A stretch of 64,000 nt of DNA from Symsagittifera roscoffensis. Its lineage: Eukaryota; Xenacoelomorpha; Acoela; Convolutidae. The position numbers were made by a program, and so were the translations under genes. The stretch covers positions 35,285,436-35,349,435 of the forward strand of contig NC_087068.1 of NCBI RefSeq assembly GCF_963678635.1. Direction: 5' to 3'. Shown piece by piece: positions 54,846 to 64,000 of this stretch (positions within the stretch are counted from its first letter, which is position 1; every line of letters starts with the position of its first letter). The notes below the pieces were generated by a model. The model had not been told where the DNA came from, did no database searches, and saw only the letters and a list, made by a program, of their open reading frames with translations.

Positions 54846-55195
54846 TACTGTTGCATTTCCATGGTAAAACATAGCAGTATGTGGGACCAGTGTTATAAAT
54901 TTTGCGGACAAAACCGGCGGCATCGTGTAAAATAGCATGCATTCGTAAAATTTTCGAATCATTTAAATATTTTTCCAAAGAAGAATTGTCTATACCGATC
55001 AGACCCCCATAGGGTCTCATCTTGATAGCAACATCGTAATTTATATCATTTGTAGTTGAGAAGAAGAACAGTGAACATGCAGCTAAGAAATAATTTCGAC
55101 GGTTGGTTTTCCGGATAGGTTTTTTTCAAAGTAATACAAATTTCATGAATAATTTCCAAGTCTTTTGAAGTAACTCTACGTTTTTCCAATTTCAT
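54760..55195 (-). pseudogene. Frameshifted hypothetical Polinton gene
   Basis: ATG 55195 opens a short frame (MKLEKRRVTSKDLEI...) that ends near 55045. A neighbouring frame continues with IKMRPYGGLIGIDN to 54760. Together they suggest one gene with a frameshift. No family recognised. Confidence 0.35.
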
Positions 55196-55324
55196 TTTTT
55201 ATTTTTTCCAGCACTTCTCCGACCTGCTGAATTTCAAGCCAGTGGAAATGAAAGTAACCCTCTAGATACCACTTACTCACTCCTATTTCTAACTAATGAT
55301 TTCAACCTATTTTCATGTGTTTAG

Positions 55325-55675
55325 ATGGATATTCCCCTTGGTGGTCTCCACGAGTCACCTATTGATTTGCCTTATGTGGGACCTGGAACTCACGAAGGCA
55401 AAAATATCTTTGGTGTGACCGTAGAGTTTACCTCGGCCACCACTGCAGCGAATTTTAAGCTGCATTACATTGAAGTTGCATTTGAGAAAAAGGAGGGCAT
55501 ATTTGAATATGTGTGTGTTGATGTGGGGAGCATGGAAAATTTCTGGCTGTGCGAGTCTCTGGGTGCGGGATTCGAGAGTACTGAGTGGCGCTTCAAATTT
55601 CAAATGGAGCGTCTCGTCAGTATTCTTCATGTCCCTTGGTCGGATCCCAAAGACGACATGCGGATGTGGCCGTAA
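55325..55675 (+). CDS. Possible plus-strand ORF, 116 aa
   Basis: The only frame of note on the plus strand inside the element, between the minus-strand genes and the right inverted repeat. The composition is protein-like (Trp, Cys and alternating hydrophobics), and it ends at TAA 55673-55675. No family recognised. Opposite orientation near one end is common for a Polinton gene block, so it may be real. Confidence 0.4.
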   Translation: MDIPLGGLHESPIDLPYVGPGTHEGKNIFGVTVEFTSATTAANFKLHYIEVAFEKKEGIFEYVCVDVGSMENFWLCESLGAGFESTEWRFKFQMERLVSILHVPWSDPKDDMRMWP

Positions 55676-55857
55676 ACCCTTCCTCTGCTCTCCTATCCGT
55701 ACTCCTGTCAACATTCCGTTTTTATTTTATTTTTTTCTTATTTTTTATATGTTACTTTATCTATTATTTATCAAGTCTTCCTTACCTTCTTACCCTCTTA
55801 TTATTTGTCACGTCCTTCGTCCGTCTCAAGCAGGTCAGTTTTTTAATGAGGTCTCAA

Positions 55858-56105
55858 ACTTATTTAGTTGAACAGTGGGAAAGTTTGGAGGAGATTAAAT
55901 TTAACCACCGCGCGAAAATAAATACCAAAGTATTTTGTCTGTCGGGTGTCCTAAGAGAGGGGTCTTTTTATTTCGGGCAGGGTACTTTGGGGTCTTTAAA
56001 AAAGATGGGTCCTTTTGGACCCTACTTTTGGTAGGACCCCAAAGACCCCTACCGTCGAAAAGACCCCCCCCCCCCTAATGACACACGGCGGCTTACAATA
56101 CTACT
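55858..56105 (-). repeat. Right terminal inverted repeat of the Polinton
   Basis: The reverse complement of the left repeat, ending ...TTACAATACTACT at 56105. The C tract at about 56066-56075 is longer than the G tract of the left arm, and a few bases differ near the inner end. Confidence 0.93.
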
Positions 56106-56111
56106 GTAGTT

Positions 56112-56934
56112 CATGTTAGAATTGAGCGAGTCGGCCGAAACTTTCAGAAAAGTTGTTTGCGGGAAAAAGTGAGTTCCTGATTACAAGTCACTTACTCCCG
56201 GAAGTAAAATAAATTTCACAAAACAATCAATTCTTTTTAGCAGTCGGAGACGGAGACTGTTTTCAGTTAGACTTCAATAGCCAAAACCTGAAAACAGCCT
56301 AAAGTGCTACTGTAGAAAAAACATTGTTGATATCTTATTGAAGCTTTGAAAGGCACTGCTAAAGGATTGAACTTGAGGGTCACCTACCAGTTGCTTGAGT
56401 ATGTGCTAATTTATATGCTAAATACAGTTAATCGTCAGAACCTAATTTTAACTTAAAATGTTGACTTCTGTTGGGTTGACGAAATTCGTATTGTCATTTC
56501 GTAGTGAGATCCTTGGCCACGAAAGACGCTCTTTTCCAAACTACTACTTTTCAGTGTTTTAATGCGTCAAAAAAGCTTCCCTTTTTTAGGCAATCTAGAG
56601 ATTGAAATGGTTGACCATTGAGAACATTTTTTGATCATAATTGATAACGAGAGCAAACAAATAGATTTTGCCTGAACCGTGTTATTGGTTTAAAGATTAG
56701 TCTATTGTGACCGAATGTTTGAGTTTTGAGATTGTGGCAACCATAATTGGTGGTTTTCAAGACCGTCGCTGCTAAAATTTTTTGCGCCAGTCTTTGCACT
56801 CCAAGCATGTATGTTCGCGGCCGACATAACCTGGAAAATTTATCAGCTACCGGCGGGACAAAAGAAAAGTTTACCACGACAGGCACAAACTAAGTGACTT
56901 TTGCGGTTTTTATTTGCAACAAATTAAAAAGGTT
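56112..56934. other. AT-rich DNA right of the Polinton, nothing seen
   Basis: No frame, repeat or RNA stands out beyond a short minus-strand frame at 56635-56886 without motifs. Confidence 0.5.
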
Positions 56935-57342
56935 ATTGTTCCGACTTTCGAAAAAAGTGAGGAATATGTATGCACGGGGTTGGTTTTTTTTATTCAGACC
57001 ATCTTTTAAAAAGTTAGCTCCTTATGGGCTTCGATCCGCAAAACTTGTGATTGCCAACCGAGTATGCTTGCACTTGACTGCTGGAATAATAGTTTGATAG
57101 TTTGTTTCAATACGCTATTTATTTATCTGTGACAAATTATCCGTACTCCTAATCGCTCCAAATTGAATTGAGGCATTCTAATTTAAGCGGCTCAAGTTTT
57201 AACACTTTGATTAGCCTCAAAATTTTATATATCAAAATTTTTTTTACCAGTTTGTCAAAACTCCTTGTACCAAAAACGATTGGGAACCAATTAATGGGTA
57301 GTCATAACATTCTGGGCGTTGCTTTTATACGCGCAGTCTTGT
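56935..57342 (+). repeat. Dispersed repeat R1, copy E (diverged, partly deleted)
   Basis: The start attgttccgactttcgaaaa and the end gcgcagtcttgt match R1, but the middle is largely lost or changed and the 5' hairpin is incomplete. This is the oldest copy. Confidence 0.6.
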
Positions 57343-57479
57343 TTCCATTTTATACACTTCTTTTTATATGCTTGACATTTAATGTTTTTTTTTGCTACCC
57401 AAGGTGGGTTTCATTAAAAACAATTTTGCTTCTTGAGATGTTTTTTTTTATTGTGCTGTTTTTTCTGACTAAACAGTGA

Positions 57480-60260
57480 CACATTTTTAGCCTATAAAGC
57501 GACTTATTTTAATACTGTTGCAAAGCGACTAATGTTTAGACTAACGCGACTAACTTTAAAGTGATCGCGATGGGAATTCAATGTTTTCAGTCTTTTTTTG
57601 CAATTATAAGAAAACATGTCCCGTCTTTGGAAGTTTCGGTCGTAGTTTAGAAACGACGCAACTTTGATAGTCTAAAGATGATACAGGAACATCGACCAGC
57701 GTGTGAACTGCAAGCCTCCCATGACCCCATGAAAAATTGACTGACGCGGATGATGTAATCAGCTATGCTCTCATCCGATGAAATCAGCTTTTCCAAACAT
57801 TTTTCAATTGATCATCAAATTTTCGGTTCTTCTCAATCTCTATGAAAATAGGTGGCCAATCAAAACATATTACAAAAGTTGGATCGGAAACGCTCCAGTT
57901 TTTTTGTTAAGCTGACGAATTTTTCTAAAACAGGCAAAAAAATGACGTTGTAGTGGATTTTCTGTAATGTTTGATAATAAAAAGAATTGCTTTTCAGGGT
58001 GCAATCCGACCTCAAGTTTTAAAAGGTATTGTCTTCAGAGGTGCCTTGGAGAATTTTTAGGCTTATTCGAACTAAAATGGCTCCCGTAAAATCGTATAAA
58101 AAGGGGGTATTACCAACCAAGAGCGACCGCCTCCCTTAATTCACCCCTGTTACGTGACATTGCTTTTTTTCAGACAAAAATCAAGTTTCAACATAACTTA
58201 AAACATCGAAATTGCATTCAAGGTAAGGCTATGCTTTTTTCACGTTTGCAATACCACTCGATTTGAAACAAATTATTTTCATTCAGTTTCAATAAAAAAT
58301 CCATAAATTTTAAAAAAAATCTCCTGTACATTTTTTTTGATCAGCTTTTTCAATTGCTATTGATTTTTATAATAAGCTGTTTTTTGAATTCACGGAATGT
58401 TTTTTTAAAACAGATTCGCCAAACTTCTGTAATTTTCTGTTGTTTAAAGTGGAACGTTTTGACACCCACGGTCCAAGTATAAACTGTTCACTCTCCTATC
58501 AGAGAGGGTACTGGGATAAACTCAGAGGCTGATACCTCTGAAACTGGTTTTAACACGGAAACCTAGAAGTTCGTTGCAGCTAAAAAGTTTTTCTCATGGT
58601 TATTTTCTATAACATATGGCGATCGATCGCCTAACCGGAAAATGTTAACTGCAATGCAAAAACTTGAAGCCGAAAAAATAATTGCAGTTATTGTTGCTTA
58701 AATAATGTTGCTTGAAGCCGAGCAACATGTAGTTCAAATTACTAGCAGCCAAAGTTTGCATGAACAAAGTTCAATAAAAACAAGGATAGTCGGTTACTGT
58801 GCAGGTAGCACAGAATGTTTAGTTTATAAAATACACAAAACCAAAAAAATTTTTTTTTGAAAATAGCGTCGTTATTTCTGAGCGGTGTAACAAAAAGATC
58901 TGAAAAAAAACAACAATTTTGGCACATTTGGCATTCATATTTAAATAGGCAACATTTTTTGAAGAAAAACGACTAGAAAAACAAAACAAAACATGGAATT
59001 TATTATTTTTTTAAAACGTCAAGTTTTTTCACTTTTTTGCAGAGATGTTTTGAACTTCTGAAGTTATGATTTCAAAAACTCCGTTAAAAAACTCAAAAAA
59101 TTAGTTTCAATCGAGTGAAATAAAGCATAAGCCAGTTTTTGTAAATTGCTTACTTTCAGCATACACAAGCCTGCTTGCTCGCTTTACTCGCTCAAATAAA
59201 AATGAAAACTCAAAAACTTCAAACCGCTCATTCTTGACATTGAGAATTGTTTTTGAAAATTAATGTGGTTCAAATCACGACTCTAAGAGCTTCAGTTTGA
59301 TATATAACTCCATCCAATCCGATGATAATTTTTGGTACTTCTTTTTGCGTGGAAAAAAGAAGAAAAACTAAAACACGCCCGAATACAAAAATCCTATTGG
59401 TTTTCAATAGTCAGAAAAATGACGATCAACATCCCGCTGCGGTGAAGATTGCTTCTGAAAAGTGACAACGTATAGTTTATTACGGCAAACAGAAAGTCAA
59501 AGGAACCTGAGTGCTGCTTAAAGAATAGGATATTTAGAATAAAACACGCTTTAAACTGAATGCAAGACAATTTTAGATTTAAAAATCTACAGAAAATTGC
59601 AGCCTTGCAGTAATTTTAGTTTGCCAAAAGGTCTTTATTATTTTGACATTAGAACAAAAAGCCCAATGGCGTAAATAACAATTATCACTTTTCCAGAAAA
59701 TCTAGCAAAAAGTAAAACTTTCGTTTAAGTAGTGGTTCGAGAGCCCTAATTTTAGAGCCAAAAAACGCAAATCTAAACAGTGGTGTTTCAACAGCGTTCA
59801 GTTAAAAAAACAGATCACATGTGTAATCAATTTTTTTTTGTTTCAAGTAAAACGTAAACTCTGATCTCAAAAACATCAAAGCAGCGGATCTTAAAAATCC
59901 TTTCAAGGTCAGAGTTAGTTAGATAAACTAAACCCCATGCACTTATAACGGAAAAAAACCTTACATGTCGAAAACCAAAATTTGTTTCAAACCACAATCC
60001 TTAAAATGCTTCAATTTCACATGAAATAATAGGAGAAATCGGAAAATTTAATGTGAAGAAAACCAATTACATAAGATAATTAATTACATCTAGTTTTGAA
60101 TTTTTTCTTTGTTGAACCGAGTTACAGTTACAAACATTGAGAACTGTAAAAAACCTACATTATTTCAAAACCAGGACAATTGAGATCTCATGATATCGTT
60201 ATAAATTTAGGAACCGCAATAATTACTGGTTTACAAGCAGTTATTGCAATTAAAACTAAA
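57480..60260 (+). repeat. Large diverged repeat R2, copy 1
   Basis: The stretch aligns, with indels, to 61150-63560. Best-conserved blocks are the TATA region (58095), the 49-base segment 58174-58222, the block 58492-58570 with hairpin cagagg-ctgata-cctctg, the atatggcgatcg(atcg)cc block (58615), and ctttactcgctcaaataaa (59180). No long frame exists. It may be an old retroelement or a duplicated non-coding gene. Confidence 0.65.
58095..58104 (+). promoter_or_regulatory. TATA box of R2 copy 1 (tataaaaagg)
   Basis: A consensus TATA box, also present at the matching place in copy 2. A ccaat string lies upstream (about 57855). A transcript starting near 58125 would reach a gtaagg donor at 58223 after about 100 bases; an acceptor-like ttcattcag follows near 58286. 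The function is inferred. Confidence 0.45.
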
Positions 60261-61149
60261 AAAACTATCCTACAAAAAGTAAATAACTTTAGAGTTTTGG
60301 CTGTCTAATGACCTCATTAACAAACTTTGGACTCTTGTATCAAAACCAGTTATAAAAAATTCAAAACAAGGGACAACCCACATCTGTGTTACTTTTACGA
60401 CACAAATTACTGTGAACGACTTAAGAAAACTATCTACAACAATACAAAAATTATCAGGATTTTTATATCTTCTGTTCAAGCTTATATTTTGGTGTACGTT
60501 TTTGTAACAACCAAATAACCTAAAAATAGTTTTTAAACCATAAAAAAGGTTTTTGAAACTTTTTATGCAACAATTCTGCACAAATTAGGACAGTTAAACA
60601 GTTCAAAGCCAAAAACAAGATTGTCAAAAACAAGATTGTCAAGAGCTTGTTTCTGCAATTAGCAGAAAAAAAACGGTATGTGCGAAAAATATAGTAGAAA
60701 AAATACCTCTGATTAGCCAGGTTTTATTGCAGTAAATTCCGCGTTGACACTTACAAAAATCCTCGTACTTCGAACAGTGATGTTTCTTGTTTTTAATCTA
60801 ATTTTCAAAGATTGACAGTCATCTTTTCACTTTTCAAATCCAGTTACTTCGGAACAAAAAAAGTCTGAAATTAAAACAACTTTTGAATGGCTTTTCTAAC
60901 ATCTCTAACACGCAATGTAAATGAGGGAAAGTTTCAACAGTTACACATCAAACAAAACTTTGAAGCATCTCATCTAACAAACCACCGAGACAGGCGCAAA
61001 TTTGGAATGCATTTTTTGCATTTTTGCTTGCCAAAAACGGAAAGCTTATATATATTTCAAGCACTTCCTACATATGCTTGAGATTTACCATTTTCTGCTA
61101 CACAAGTAAGCAACATAACATGTGTTTCAAAACACATTTTTGCTTCTTG
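60261..61149. other. AT-rich spacer between R2 copies, nothing seen
   Basis: No frame with a recognisable motif. A short local duplication (caaaaacaagattgt) lies near 60610-60640. Confidence 0.45.
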
Positions 61150-63560
61150 AGACGCTTCAATTTTCTATTTTGCTTTTTTCAGAGTGAACCGCGACTCATT
61201 TTATGTCTATGATGCGACTAGTTTCAATACTATATCAGTACGAATAAGTTTTGGACTAACGAGACAAACGTTCAATCGATCGCGGTCGGAAAAGGATTTT
61301 TTTTTCAGATTTTGTCTGCGACTATAAGAACCTGTCCAGTTTTTTGAAGTTTCGATTGTGGTTTATAATGAGGCAACTTTTTTAGTCTAAAAATGAACCA
61401 GGAACTTCGACTAGCCTGTGAATTGAAAGCCCCCCTATGACCTCATGAAAGATTGGCTGACGAGGATGACGTAATCAGCTACTCTCTTATCCGATAAAAA
61501 AAACTTTTCCAAAGATTTTGTAAATGAGCATCAATTTTTCATTTCTTCTCAATCTCTATAAATGTTCTACACTGCTGGCGATTTGTTTTGAAAAACTATT
61601 AAAAAAAAACACGTAATAGTGTATTATTGGAATACTTGACAATAAAAAGAAGTGTTTTTCAATGCGCAATCCGGCCTTACTTTTAAAATGTAAGGGCGCA
61701 GAGGTGTTTTGAAGAACTTATAGCGTTTTTGACCAAAAACGAAAGCCGTAAAATAGTATAAAAAGGAGTATGATCACTCAGTAGCGATCGCTGATGGAGG
61801 GGGCATCCGGCTCCCTTAATTCACACCTGTTAGGTGCGGTTGCTTTTTTCAGACACAATTCAGGTTTCAAGGCAACCTTAAACATTGAAACTGCATGCAG
61901 GGTAAGGTCTGCATACTTTTGCAAAACACTCGTTTTGATACAAATGGTTTCCATACAGTTCCAAACAAAAAGCAGTGTTTTTAATATATGAATTGTTTTT
62001 TTTTGAAAAAATTTCTCCAAACATCCTTAGTTTTCTAATGTTTATATTGAAATTTTTTGTTTCCCATTTCCTCTCCAATCAGAGCGGGTACTGGGACGAA
62101 CTCAGAGGCTGATACCTCTGTGACTGCTTCTAACACTGAAACCTAGAAGTATGTTACAACTAAACCCCACTTTTTATGTTTATTGTACCAAAACATATGG
62201 CGGGCGATCGCCTACCCAAAAAACTGTTAATTGCTATACAAAAAGTTGAGCCTAGAACACTTTTTCCAAGCAACATGTAGTTCAAATTACTAGTAGCAAA
62301 AAGTTTGAATGATTAAGGATAAAGTATTTAAAAGATATTTGGTTTTCTTGCAGGTAGCACAGAATGTCTAGTCAATAAAAAACACAAATTTCTGTGTGGT
62401 GTGATAAAAGGATCTGAACAAAAATTAGAATTCATGTCACACATTTTTTCAACTTTTTTTACAGAAAATTTTTGACGTTTTGAAGTTTTCATTCTCAGAA
62501 TACCTTTAAAAAACCTCAAACACCAATTTTACTCGATTACAACTCAACTGGGTTAAATAGGTTAATGTAAGCGGGTTAAATTAAGGATAAACAAGCCTGC
62601 TCGCTCACTTTACTCGCTCAAATAAAGACGAAAAAAATCAAAACTTCAAACCGGTTTTTCTCGACACTGGGATTTTTTTAAAATGAATGTGGTTAGAATC
62701 ACACCTGAAAAGATTTTCAAATGATATGTAAATCAATCCAATCCGACGATTCTTTGTGGTACCTGATTTTGCGTGAAAAAAAACACCCGAATGCAAAGCT
62801 CTTCCCCATTTTCATTCGTCAGAACGAAGACGCTCAACATCCCACTGCTATGAAGACTGCATCTGAAAACTAACAGCGTATAATTATACTACGAAAAACA
62901 GAAAATCAAATGAGTTTTAACAGAATCAAGATCTACAGAAAAAAAAAACGTTCAAACTGAATGCAGGAAAAAAAACGCAGCCTTGCAAAAAATTTAATTG
63001 ATAAAAAGTAATCATATGTTGGGTGATAGAAAAAAAGTTCATTGACGTAAGTTACAATTTTAGGTAAATTCGAGTAAGTCATGTTTCGGGAGTCCTTTTT
63101 GTTTAAGTCAAAAAACGCTAATGTAAACAGTGGTGTTTTTACATGCTTTCAGTTTGAAAAAACGACAAATATTGACAGACCACAAGGGTGACTATTACTA
63201 TATTTAGTGTAATATGGAAACACTGGTCTCAAAAACTTCAATACTGCGGATTTTAACTTTCACTTCGAAGTTAGGGTACTTAAGAAAATCCAATCGCCAT
63301 GCAGCTATAACGGAAGAAAATAAAAATTCTTAAAAGTCAACAAACAAAAATTCCGTCCAACGACAATCCTTAAAATGCTTCAAAACAGCATGCATTAATG
63401 GGAAAAATCGGAAATTCTAATGCGAAGAAAATCAATTACAAAGTGTCTAATTTTGATTTTTTATTCGCTTCTTAAAAAGAGTTCTAGTTACAGACATGTT
63501 AATAGCAAAAAATCTTCCAGAACTTTTTGTATTTTTGTATCACCTTCGGAAACTTGAGAA
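61150..63560 (+). repeat. Large diverged repeat R2, copy 2
   Basis: Collinear with copy 1 at an offset that falls from about 3660 to 3370 bases, reflecting indels. The hairpin block is at 62070-62150 and the ctttactcgctcaaataaa block at 62608. A further partial copy starts near 63590 and runs off the window. Confidence 0.65.
61757..61766 (+). promoter_or_regulatory. TATA box of R2 copy 2 (tataaaaagg)
   Basis: Identical in sequence and relative position to the box of copy 1. It is followed by a 49-base segment (61853-61901) bounded by ttttttcag and gtaagg, the same length as in copy 1. Confidence 0.45.
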
Positions 63561-63589
63561 CTGTGAAAAAACTGCATAACTTCATAAAC

Positions 63590-64000
63590 AAGTATAACCG
63601 GTTACCGTGCAAAGAGCACAGAATGTTCCGACCAGTCTTAAAAATTACAACAAATGTGTTTTTCCATTTAGTGTCGTTTTTTTCGGCTTGGTGTGAGATA
63701 ATGGAATCTGAGCACAAAAGTAGAGCTTAACCGTTTTTGTCAGTCATGTAAAAATTGCAAATGGGTAAAAAAAATTTGAAGACAAGTAACACGGTAACAA
63801 AAAAAACCCCCAAAATTTTTTTTAAAATTATTTTTCAAAATTTGTCCCCGTATTTTAGTTTTTGATTTCATAGATGATACTCCGAAAACTAACTTCGTCA
63901 GAGTAAAGCTAAATTTTTATGGCTTAGAATAAACATAAATAAGCTAAGGTAAGCCAGCTCACTCACTCGAAATAAGACGAAAAATCAAAATTTTCAAACC
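63590..64000 (+). repeat. Partial third copy of R2 at the window edge
   Basis: The bases from 63590 (agtataaccggttaccgtg) and the end of the window (ctcactcactcgaaataagacg) match the 58785-59200 and 62330-62640 parts of R2. The copy continues past the edge. Confidence 0.55.

Larger units (their letters stand above)
49152..56105 (-). mobile_element. Compact Polinton/Maverick-type DNA element (6.95 kb)
   Basis: Terminal inverted repeats of about 240-248 bp begin AGTAGTATTGTAA. They are flanked by the direct 6-bp duplication GTAGTT (49146-49151 and 56106-56111), as known for Polintons. The minus strand carries a retrovirus-like integrase, an FtsK/HerA-type packaging ATPase, a candidate minor capsid protein and several small ORFs of kinds found beside them. 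Full Polintons are 15-20 kb and also encode protein-primed DNA polymerase B, a major capsid protein and a maturation protease; none is visible here. The integrase and exonuclease-like genes contain stops, so it is a decayed or non-autonomous derivative. Confidence 0.9.

Noticed and set aside
57480-63560. The two R2 copies as LTRs of one retrotransposon
   Set aside because: They are long, strongly diverged, and the DNA between them has no coding sequence. A third partial copy follows, which suggests a dispersed repeat.
1-64000. CRISPR arrays, bacterial operons or tRNA genes
   Set aside because: No spaced direct repeats of that type and no recognisable tRNA were seen. Introns and animal-type elements show that the DNA is eukaryotic.

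Overview
The window looks like nuclear DNA of an invertebrate animal. It is AT-rich, it carries one host gene with GT-AG introns (a kinesin light chain relative), and most of the rest is mobile DNA of kinds typical of animals. I cannot name the species; a flatworm, another lophotrochozoan or a cnidarian would all fit.

Layout. (1) 1-2984: remains of two non-LTR (LINE) retrotransposons with broken reverse transcriptase frames. (2) 2985-25601: a giant (22.6 kb) Ty3/Gypsy-type LTR retrotransposon inserted in the 3' tail of the second LINE. Its two 920-bp LTRs differ at only two sites by eye, and both large frames are intact, so it is young and perhaps active. ORF1 (6834-16436, 3200 aa) fuses Gag, protease, reverse transcriptase, RNase H and integrase, and ends in an apparent macro-like (ADP-ribose-binding fold) domain. 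ORF2 (first ATG 16984, end 23862) sits where env would be. It has no visible signal peptide or membrane anchor, and its only recognisable part is a degenerate SGNH-hydrolase-like module. The 2.9-kb leader carries 14 copies of a roughly 14-bp motif (aatccggaggggtc). A second motif, TTTGTCCGGGGAG, recurs in pol in two reading frames and abuts the 3' LTR. (3) 25602-25760: the displaced end of the second LINE. (4) 26274-34677: the kinesin-light-chain-like gene. My 14-exon model keeps phase throughout and gives 1109 aa. It has about 40 copies of a DDLGKS-type repeat in the N-terminal half and a Ser/Gly-rich repeat at the C-terminus. (5) 34.7-49.1 kb: AT-rich DNA with no convincing gene, holding several copies of a ~530-bp non-coding repeat and two fold-back elements. 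(6) 49152-56105: a compact Polinton/Maverick-type element (6.95 kb, ~245-bp terminal inverted repeats, 6-bp target duplication GTAGTT). It carries a packaging ATPase, a broken integrase, a candidate minor capsid protein and small virion-like ORFs, with no visible DNA polymerase B, major capsid protein or protease. (7) 56.1-64.0 kb: AT-rich DNA made largely of a diverged repeat of about 3 kb, two copies of which share a TATA box, putative splice sites and a hairpin block.

The best candidate for an undescribed system is the giant LTR element. It joins a macro-like domain and an SGNH-like domain to a Gypsy replication core, has a very large second protein probably made from a spliced RNA, and carries two families of short repeated sites. 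Domain calls are by eye; profile searches would decide them.
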